Origin: Juglans regia
Taxonomy: Eukaryota > Streptophyta > Magnoliopsida > Fagales > Juglandaceae
Direction: 5' to 3'
Length of the DNA stretch: 64,000 nucleotides
Assembly (NCBI RefSeq): GCF_001411555.2
Contig: NC_049908.1
Span: 29,240,724-29,304,723 of the forward strand
The notes under the pieces are model-generated. The model was not told the DNA's origin. It did not search any database and saw only the letters and a program-made list of their open reading frames with translations. This document shows positions 61,801-64,000 of the stretch, in pieces (position 1 is the first letter of the stretch; every line of letters begins with the position of its first letter). The position numbers and the translations under genes are program-made.

Positions 61801-63815
61801 ATCAGATGGTTCACAAGAACTGGCTGGAAAAGAACAAAAGAGGACATTATTCTAGAGGTGACATTATCATGTGCCGCTTCTAATTAGTTGAGACTTTGCC
61901 TGTCATATATTTCAACCTTTTTCCTGGATATATCCTTGCTACATGTTTCTATCGTAGTAAACAGGTGTGACCATAAAAGATTGCCATATTCTTGTGTTCC
62001 CTTTTTCCCATTCATTTTCTTGTTTATTATTATGCAATAATAGCCCTGGATGCAATCCTCCTTTTGGTCCCATCCGCTAGCTGCAATGGTTTTTGTACCT
62101 TGTACTGGTTACAAAACCAGTTGAAGTTTGGGAAGTGAGATGAGTTGAGAACATCTCATCTCATCTAAAAACTTCTCATAATTTCCTTCCCAAACATCAT
62201 TCAAATATAAAACATTTTTCAATTTCTCAAATCTTCAACTTTCATCCAATAATTACCTAATCATTACAACTTCCAAACTAAACACAAAAACCAATACAAC
62301 TTTTTCAAATTTCAAAACAAAAATAATATTAAAAAATAAATATTTAAACAATTTTTTAACTTTATAATATTTTTATTCAACATTTTCTTTCTCCTTTCCC
62401 AAAATCCAATAAAGCATCTTAATTCAAATCATTTTACCACTATTCACAAATCATTTACTACTATTCACAAAATTCTCATCTCATCTCATTACTCAAACAT
62501 GACACAAGTGGATATTCTTTTAGAGTTGAAACACATGAATGCCTACTTATGGTGAGTTATTTGTACTTTTGTAAGTTATATTTCAATTTATTTGGAAGTT
62601 CTGTTGAGGCTACTTGTTTTCCTTCTAACATGCTGGAGTTTGTATCCACTTAAATATCACGTGTTCTTTAAATTGTTTTTTTAAGTCCACCCCGCCCCCC
62701 TAATCTCTGGTCTAGAGTAAGAGCTTTATACATTACCCTTGCACTCCCTTTCAATGGCATGTGTGTTCCACGAAGTTGTGATGCTCTTTGCACAATGGGT
62801 GGCTGCTTACAAGTTTCTTTATTTGGATTTGGATTTTTATTTAATGTCTAGTTATGGAAATTTGAATTAGTTATGGGTAAGAAAGCAGATTATGCAAGGC
62901 CATGGGTGAGTATTTGCTGTCAACTGAAGTGCATTGTCAATTTTTTTATATTTTATTCTCAGCTTAAAAGTGCCTATGCCATTTCCAAATTAAGGAAATC
63001 TGGATACTCAAAGCAGAAGTTTTATACTGAGGCTGTAAGTTTGTACAAGGAGGTATACTTTTGTTACGTTCTTGACTTTTGACTTGCCATTACATTTCTA
63101 CTGGTTTTTTCTGCAATTCTATTCAAAATATTTGAGTCTTTGCAATTTAGAAAGTTTACGGTAAGCATGCTTTTTAGAAAGAAAGGACTTTATAAAAAAA
63201 ATACTTCTTAAAAGGAAAGGTTTGGAAGAAGGCAAAACAAAAAGGAATGTTTGTTGCAAACTGAAACTAACATGGGAATGTGATCCATTACTCCAGTGTT
63301 TGATACAGAATATATAGGCAAATAATTTGAGTTCTCATATATCTGGTTATTGAATTTTCTGTGCCCAATGCTGAGTTTTTCCCAGATAAACACTCTAATG
63401 GCAAATGGTGACAAAACATCATTAAGGAAAGCAGTTACGGAGAAAATGTACTCTGTAAGCTTCTTTTCCATTGACCTGCTATAACAATTATTACATGAAT
63501 TATAAATTTAAACTTGAGATGTTATTTCCAATATTTGTATTAGGCACTCAAGAATGAAATCAAGCAAAGAGAATCCATGTGGAGTAAGGTCTATTGGGAA
63601 ATGGTTGAACCAGTCATTAAGATACGAACTTTGCGAGCTCGTCTGGCAAGTACTTTCGTTATTGATTTTTAGGACAGTTTAAACATTTTTTTACATTAAA
63701 TTTATAGGTTGCCTTTTTTTTTTTTTTTTTTTAATTTTAATTACAGATTGGCGTTGATCGAAATGACGTCAACAAGGTTTTCATTCAACTTACACTTGAG
63801 TTTCTTACAAAGCAG
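37889..63815 (+). CDS. mL45/Tim44-related mitochondrial protein, ten exons visible, 3' end off window
   Basis: The protein belongs to the Tim44-like family that includes mitochondrial ribosomal protein mL45; the Arabidopsis relative I recall is At5g27395. It probably acts on the matrix face of the inner membrane. Exons are 37889-37959, 38280-38320, 38482-38582, 57483-57563, 58564-58646, 61806-61857, 62963-63052, 63386-63454, 63544-63645 and 63747-63815. Phases join throughout, giving 253 residues so far. The N-terminus ([17 protein letters not shown]) is rich in Arg and lacks acidic residues, as in a presequence. The conserved core includes [21 protein letters not shown], then [25 protein letters not shown], and [18 protein letters not shown]. 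Intron 3 is about 18.9 kb because of a Copia insertion. Intron 9 starts with GC (CTG|GCAAGT). Exons 1-3 are the least certain part because the N-terminus is poorly conserved. Confidence 0.85.
38631..39851 (-). repeat. LTR1 (left LTR, 3' LTR of internal copy 1), 1221 bp
   Basis: It starts TGAAAAAGCAGTGG in plus orientation and ends CCCTCAACA. It carries a tandem block of 52-bp units (39397-39750) rich in GCTCGAGCG. It is 59 bp longer than LTR3, about one repeat unit plus a few bases. Confidence 0.88.
39397..39755. repeat. 52-bp CpG-rich minisatellite in LTR1
   Basis: GCTCGAGCG or a close variant recurs at 39397, 39449, 39501, 39553, 39605, 39656 and 39707, a period of 51-52 bp. Each unit also carries TCGAGCG and CTCTGG or CTCTGTCTTGG. 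The CTCGAG palindromes make this far richer in CpG than its surroundings. Confidence 0.88.
39852..39866 (-). other. Polypurine tract of Copia copy 1
   Basis: On the minus strand GCCAAAGGGGGAGAT lies directly before the TG that opens LTR1. This is the standard place for plus-strand priming. The matching tract of copy 2 is hidden in the N gap. Confidence 0.8.
40270..41361 (-). CDS. Env-position ORF of the Copia element with plant transposon-protein-like domain, 363 aa
   Basis: This intact frame lies between pol and the 3' LTR, in the sense of the element, where Sirevirus elements carry an env-like gene. The N-terminus is basic ([10 protein letters not shown]). The middle (about residues 70-240), with [25 protein letters not shown] and a region of short helices, resembles the domain annotated as putative plant transposon protein. 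It is followed by a Ser/Gln/Pro repeat ([17 protein letters not shown]) and a C-terminal helical, coiled-coil-like part ([20 protein letters not shown]). I see no clear signal peptide or membrane helix, so an envelope function is not supported by the sequence itself. Confidence 0.7.
   Translation of the reverse strand: MSRRVRSRQNPPAPAQAHFRNPHARELYTQNFSTRSLIVEREVLLGELSETVIPRIFESRQWLALTTGHPTPSVELVKEFYSNIDAIADDGSFEVSLRNIVFRVTPGMVADLLHAPRVANPTYPYTRTSPPSPTVIVQCLIGHFSSWDGKTPILTSRFSPEFLILSRIVLTNLYPTGHQSDVGPDRATLLYALINDVSIDLGSHLCRVMLEAFNSPKLRTGLPLACLITRLALSQTVMLRPNEPRVPLKAPIGRRTMQLSRAHITPHPLDVEHPPASSSQPSTSQPSTSQPSSSQPQGPAAGSVDPSLQQVLEYLARLEARFEARFDHLDAKVDSFQQLVTKRFDDIEEQLDEEDGSQSGGDS
41441..41590. 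repeat. 75-bp tandem duplication in Copia copy 1
   Basis: TGCCTAATTGTGAACCAAGC starts at 41441 and again at 41516, with identical following sequence through AATGCACATGCC. It is non-coding and lies between the env-position ORF and pol. The same pair is in copy 2 at 49319 and 49394. Confidence 0.88.
43055..48205 (-). CDS. Copia Gag-Pol polyprotein, copy 1, intact frame, 1716 aa
   Basis: The polyprotein carries all retrotransposon activities in Copia order. The Gag part begins [20 protein letters not shown] and includes three CCHC zinc knuckles (residues 303-316, 553-566 and 617-630) with a long coiled coil between the first two (about 386-465). The protease has the DSG triad at 715-717. The pre-integrase zinc site uses H840, H845, C874 and C877. 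The integrase has D905, D968 and E1004 (D,D-35-E). The RT has YVDD at 1403-1406. RNase H has D1567, E1608 and D1643. The C-terminus is near IGICALT. There is no stop or frameshift, so it could be a recently active element. It lies antisense to the mL45 gene. Confidence 0.95.
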   Translation of the reverse strand: MVIMEKSQSLTSPPYFDGNNYAYWKVRMRAFLKSVDERVWVSITKGLREPVTIIEGVQTPKSVDNYSRDEINECGWNSKGLNAIFMAVSQEEFKRISMCGNCKEAWDILEVTHEGTKVVKNSKLQMLTTSFEELRMKDDETFDAFYAKLNDVVNSRFNLGDRIPENRIVRKVLRSFPQRFRPKVTAIEESKDLDSMRIEELVGSLQTYEHTLPVDKKHKSIALNTIREESNESFDESAMSDREIAFYAKKFRKMFVARNNKNQRPEKKKFERYNRGSSSGNKERSTEKYTKANKDKVQSKVQCHECHGFGHIRLECANYKKAKERAKIASLSESESESSESSDNSTPKGNLNYMAFTASVSSKSQCSESVSDDGSISGNESGYEDQLQEVYEKLYKECVKLRKRNKAHIEEIDFSKRENEGLQGKLNEAIGLTDQLKMRNVSLEEELKNQESEMILLKDKLKSVSTGKEKLDEILRSGKPPGDRSGLGYDTEKSDTATTSKVSYKNEKKTVFVRESVAKGNANPSNKGKKSSHVKMGVQSHDKSRVRNTSPVCHHCGKTGHVIGDCFRLKRCTMYDHHTRSQSRSVYSPKMDRNPRTAPKYVSSFRGQREHKKNYVCHNCGKAGHIRPNCYELRRNPMRDGNSESRRGHLNLWSQVRALTRQNEMLNVKIDQLSTSKKDIFPKVRKMWVRTGKMHTCHVAHIALKTRDTYMWYLDSGCSRHMSGDKSLFKTVEEYKCGTVTFGDGGKADIIGRGEIEIPGLPVLREVLFVDGLKANLLSISQMCDNGAEVRFSKDMCIVSDNNGNCMMQGTRTSDNCYGLASKPQYSCNSTKSETTDLWHQRLGHVNHKNLSKIAKKEMVMGLPELGKAETPVCGSCQLGKQVRTAHKNTTAILTERPLELLHIDLMGPSRTESLGGKRYILVMVDDFTRYSWVEFLREKGEAPNVIRTLCKKLQNEQGKAIVRIRSDHGREFENSNLESFCDEEGISQEFSAPITPQQNGVVERKNRVIQEMARVMIHSKSVPTHFWGEAVNTACHIVNRVYPRPNTSKTPYEMWKGKKPNVKYFRVFGSKCYILRDRENLAKFDPKSDEGIFLGYSRNSRAYRSYNLRTQTVMESINVVVNDAPGEELNKEEQTHTPSETGQEDFGTLNQNLETSSSEKVSYQKEPSSRVKLNHPQDNIIGHIDEGMRLRRKVINQLAYSSYISQIEPKRIEEALNDENWLNAMHEEINQFVRNNVWYLVPRPENHNVVGTKWIFKNKSDENGTIVRNKARLVAQGYAQMEGIDFDETFAPVARLESIRILFSIACHMCFKLYQMDVKSAFLNGILQEEVYVEQPKGFNDPKYPNHVYRLKKALYGLKQAPRAWYERLTSYLEDHNFLRGNVDRTLFIRKVGEDITVAQIYVDDIVFGSSIDALALEFAEEMKNEFEMSMVGELTFFLGLQVKQLDNGLFISQSKYAKELIKKFGLDGKSHARTPMSTSVKLSTDGSGKNVEQSLYRSIIGSLLYLTASRPDIAFSVGVCARFQANPKESHLVAVKRILRYVNETVNYGIWYSRDSNTELAGYSDADWAGNADDRKSTSGGCFYVGTNLVAWMSKKQNSISLSTAEAEYIAAGSCCTQLLWMKQMLCDYGITQGMMSIYCDNTSAINISKNPVQHSRTKHIDIRHHLIRELVETRVVTLEYIPTEHQLADLFTKPLDGLRFELLRKAIGICALT
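48246..48263 (-). other. Primer binding site of Copia copy 1
   Basis: On the minus strand TGGTATCAGAGCGGGTTC begins two bases after the LTR end. TGGTATCAGAGC is the usual match to the 3' end of initiator tRNA-Met in plant Copia elements. Confidence 0.9.
48266..48557 (-). repeat. LTR2 (middle LTR), first 292 bp before the gap
   Basis: It starts TGAAAAAGCAGTGG like the other LTRs and is cut by the run of N. At diagnostic sites (CAATATAGAAACACTC) it agrees with LTR3 and not with LTR1 (CAATTTAGTGACACTC). Confidence 0.88.
48558..48657. other. Assembly gap of exactly 100 N
   Basis: The gap joins a point 292 bp into an LTR to the middle of an env-position ORF. By comparison with LTR3 and copy 1, about 1.8 kb (870 bp of LTR, then 928 bp of internal sequence) should lie here if the tandem is real. 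A round 100 N marks a gap of unknown size, not a measured one. Confidence 0.95.
48658..49239 (-). pseudogene. Env-position ORF of Copia copy 2, with nonsense codon and cut by the gap
   Basis: It matches the ORF at 40270-41361. A CAG codon after PRIFESR has become TAG (49057-49059), which ends the frame after 60 codons. The frame reopens downstream and then runs into the N gap. Apart from this the two copies are nearly identical. Confidence 0.85.
49319..49468. repeat. 75-bp tandem duplication in Copia copy 2
   Basis: It is the counterpart of 41441-41590, with TGCCTAATTGTGAACCAAGC at 49319 and 49394. Confidence 0.85.
50936..56086 (-). CDS. Copia Gag-Pol polyprotein, copy 2, intact frame, 1716 aa
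   Basis: It has the same length and architecture as copy 1. By eye the two proteins differ at about 16 of 1716 residues (for example 47, 100, 111, 118, 176, 178, 234, 360, 449, 705, 745, 1106, 1135, 1142, 1537 and 1592). None of these is a zinc-knuckle, DSG, D,D-35-E or YVDD residue. The frame is open throughout. Copy 2 is either a tandem neighbour of copy 1 or an allelic version of it placed beside it by scaffolding. Confidence 0.95.
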   Translation of the reverse strand: MVIMEKSQSLTSPPYFDGNNYAYWKVRMRAFLKSVDERVWVSITKGWREPVTIIEGVQTPKSVDNYSRDEINECGWNSKGLNAIFMAVSQEEFKRISMCENCKEAWDILEITHEGTKAVKNSKLQMLTTSFEELRMKDDETFDAFYAKLNDVVNSRFNLGDRIPENRIVRKVLRSLPERFRPKVTAIEESKDLDSMRIEELVGSLQTYEHTLPVDKKHKSIALNTIREESNESSDESAMSDREIAFYAKKFRKMFVARNNKNQRPEKKKFERYNRGSSSGNKERSTEKYTKANKDKVQSKVQCHECHGFGHIRLECANYKKAKERAKIASLSESESESSESSDNSTPKGNLNYMAFTASASSKSQCSESVSDDGSISGNESGYEDQLQEVYEKLYKECVKLRKRNKAHIEEIDFSKRENEGLQGKLNEAIGLTDQLKMRNVSLEEELKKQESEMILLKDKLKSVSTGKEKLDEILRSGKPPGDRSGLGYDTEKSDTATTSKVSYKNEKKTVFVRESVAKGNANPSNKGKKSSHVKMGVQSHDKSRVRNTSPVCHHCGKTGHVIGDCFRLKRCTMYDHHTRSQSRSVYSPKMDRNPRTAPKYVSSFRGQREHKKNYVCHNCGKAGHIRPNCYELRRNPMRDGNSESRRGHLNLWSQVRALTRQNEMLNVKIDQLSTSKKDIFPKVRKMWVRTGKMHTCHVAHIALNTRDTYMWYLDSGCSRHMSGDKSLFKTVEEYKCGTVTFGDEGKADIIGRGEIEIPGLPVLREVLFVDGLKANLLSISQMCDNGAEVRFSKDMCIVSDNNGNCMMQGTRTSDNCYGLASKPQYSCNSTKSETTDLWHQRLGHVNHKNLSKIAKKEMVMGLPELGKAETPVCGSCQLGKQVRTAHKNTTAILTERPLELLHIDLMGPSRTESLGGKRYILVMVDDFTRYSWVEFLREKGEAPNVIRTLCKKLQNEQGKAIVRIRSDHGREFENSNLESFCDEEGISQEFSAPITPQQNGVVERKNRVIQEMARVMIHSKSVPTHFWGEAVNTACHIVNRVYPRPNTSKTPYEMWKGKKPNVKYFRVFGSKCYILRDRENLAKFDPKSDEGIFLGYSRNSRAYRCYNLRTQTVMESINVVVNDAPGEELNKEELTHTPSEIGQEDFGTLNQNLETSSSEKVSYQKEPSSRVKLNHPQDNIIGHIDEGMRLRRKVINQLAYSSYISQIEPKRIEEALNDENWLNAMHEEINQFVRNNVWYLVPRPENHNVVGTKWIFKNKSDENGTIVRNKARLVAQGYAQMEGIDFDETFAPVARLESIRILFSIACHMCFKLYQMDVKSAFLNGILQEEVYVEQPKGFNDPKYPNHVYRLKKALYGLKQAPRAWYERLTSYLEDHNFLRGNVDRTLFIRKVGEDITVAQIYVDDIVFGSSIDALALEFAEEMKNEFEMSMVGELTFFLGLQVKQLDNGLFISQSKYAKELIKKFGLDGKSHARTPMSTSVKLSTDGSGKNVEQSLYRSIIGSLLYLTASRPDIAFSVGVCARFQANPKESHLVAIKRILRYVNETVNYGIWYSRDSNTELAGYSDADWAGNADDRKSTSGGCFYVGTNLIAWMSKKQNSISLSTAEAEYIAAGSCCTQLLWMKQMLCDYGITQGMMSIYCDNTSAINISKNPVQHSRTKHIDIRHHLIRELVETRVVTLEYIPTEHQLADLFTKPLDGLRFELLRKAIGICALT
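56127..56144 (-). other. Primer binding site of Copia copy 2
   Basis: It has the same 18-nt match to initiator tRNA-Met as copy 1, two bases from LTR3. Confidence 0.9.
56147..57308 (-). repeat. LTR3 (right LTR, 5' LTR of copy 2), 1162 bp
   Basis: It starts TGAAAAAGCAGTGG and ends CCCTCAACA, followed by the TACAC target duplication. Its 52-bp block (GCTCGAGCG at 56901, then about every 52 bp to 57160) has one unit fewer than LTR1 and ends in a variant junction, GCTGGAATGTCGAG. Confidence 0.88.
56901..57195. repeat. 52-bp CpG-rich minisatellite in LTR3
   Basis: It has the same units as in LTR1, about six here. The copy-number difference between the outer LTRs points to slippage or unequal exchange within the block. 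Confidence 0.85.
57564..58563 (+). other. Intron 4 of the mL45 gene
   Basis: About 1 kb of AT-rich intron. I see no exon, repeat pair or RNA gene in it. Confidence 0.5.
59005..59335 (+). mobile_element. 5'-truncated LINE fragment with target duplication
   Basis: The insert of about 331 bp encodes the C-terminal end of a plant LINE ORF2 ([25 protein letters not shown], the zinc-binding/RT-adjacent region), then a 3' tail with GGCTTCGCCTAGTTTCATTCAATAAAG and an A-rich end. It is flanked by TAAAGGCCCTA at 58994-59004 and 59336-59346. It sits in intron 5 of the mL45 gene, sense to the gene. Confidence 0.82.
59520..60790 (+). mobile_element. Degenerate LINE ORF2 fragment
   Basis: Interrupted frames read LQRDFLWSG, then GGGLGIHNL and FNQALL, all common in the C-terminal half of plant LINE RT proteins. 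Near the end [18 protein letters not shown] is related to the fragment at 59005. It ends with ACTTGGGCTTTGCCTAC, AATAAAATTTCTTGA and an A-rich tail. Many stops make it non-functional. The left limit is approximate. Confidence 0.75.
61040..61640. repeat. AT-rich repeat region in intron 5 of mL45
   Basis: The first part repeats CCGACTCC-type words on both strands (for example CGGAGTC and GACTCCG within 61080-61200). The second has recurring AGTATAATAAGTTAA, AACATGTAATTGGACAC and AACATGTAATTAGATAC. It looks like decayed repeat DNA. I cannot name the family. Confidence 0.4.
62126..62498. mobile_element. MITE (GAGATGAG family) with about 25-bp terminal inverted repeats
   Basis: It starts GTTTGGGAAGTGAGATGAG and ends CTCATCTCATTACTCAAAC; the ends pair over about 25 bp with a few mismatches. 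The 373-bp interior is the reverse complement of the wording seen at 826-1023 and in the Helitrons. It lies in intron 6 of the mL45 gene. Confidence 0.75.
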
Positions 63816-64000
63816 GTGAACTTTATGCATTTAAGATTTCCGTATCTTTTTATTATGTTGTATAAGTCTGTTGTTTACTGAAGTCTGTATTTTATAATCT
63901 ATATCCACCATGTGGGTGTAATCTAACCTATGTGAGAAACACCTTCGTTCTGGTTTTGACAGTTTTGTGCAAGTTTGTGATCATTTGTTGTTGGCAAAGC

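Overview
This window is nuclear DNA of a woody eudicot. It is AT-rich, with GT-AG introns, nuclear genes for chloroplast proteins, Copia, LINE and Helitron elements, and many MITEs. A short repeat family with GAGATGAG/CTCATCTC ends, seen at least five times here, recalls repeats I associate with walnut and hickory genomes (Juglandaceae). That placement is an inference from memory, not a database match.

Left part (1-13.1 kb) is gene-dense. It holds the first exon of a CTU2/NCS2-like tRNA thiolation gene (minus strand, running off the left edge), a five-exon GDSL esterase/lipase gene (3950-6277) with an extra copy of its first exon upstream (3163-3397), a three-exon TLP18.3 gene for a thylakoid-lumen TPM-domain protein (minus, 6669-9365), and a seven-exon gene for a 19-kDa-type PsbP-like thylakoid lumen protein (plus, 10466-13102). 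The two lumen-protein genes are head to head. The GDSL/TLP18.3 pair matches the adjacent Arabidopsis genes At1g54790/At1g54780 as I recall them.

Middle part (13.1-28.5 kb) has no intact gene. It carries two copies of a hairpin MITE, a broken Copia gag, and a nest of non-autonomous Helitrons. One Helitron (19200-20887) is followed head-to-tail by a second (20918-26005). The second is split by an inverted copy of the first (21225-22869) and followed after 6 bp by a third (from 26012). GC-rich blocks of about 158-bp repeats lie inside the second and third.

A complete 14-exon vacuolar-type Na+(K+)/H+ antiporter gene (NHX, 28983-35286, 542 aa) follows. Its putative mRNA leader has three tiny upstream ORFs, one of them a bare ATGTAA.

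Right part (37.9 kb to the end) is one gene, an mL45/Tim44-related mitochondrial protein gene with ten exons visible. Its intron 3 is about 18.9 kb because it contains a Sirevirus-like Copia structure with the layout LTR-internal-LTR-internal-LTR, antisense to the gene and flanked by the 5-bp duplication TACAC. Both 1716-aa Gag-Pol frames are open. A 100-N gap sits inside the middle LTR, so the tandem structure may be real or may be a false duplication made by scaffolding. Introns 5 and 6 hold two LINE fragments and a MITE.

I found no CRISPR array, no rRNA or tRNA gene, and nothing that I would call a new biological system. The best leads are the alternative GDSL first exons, the NHX leader, the Helitron nest and the tandem Copia in the mL45 intron.
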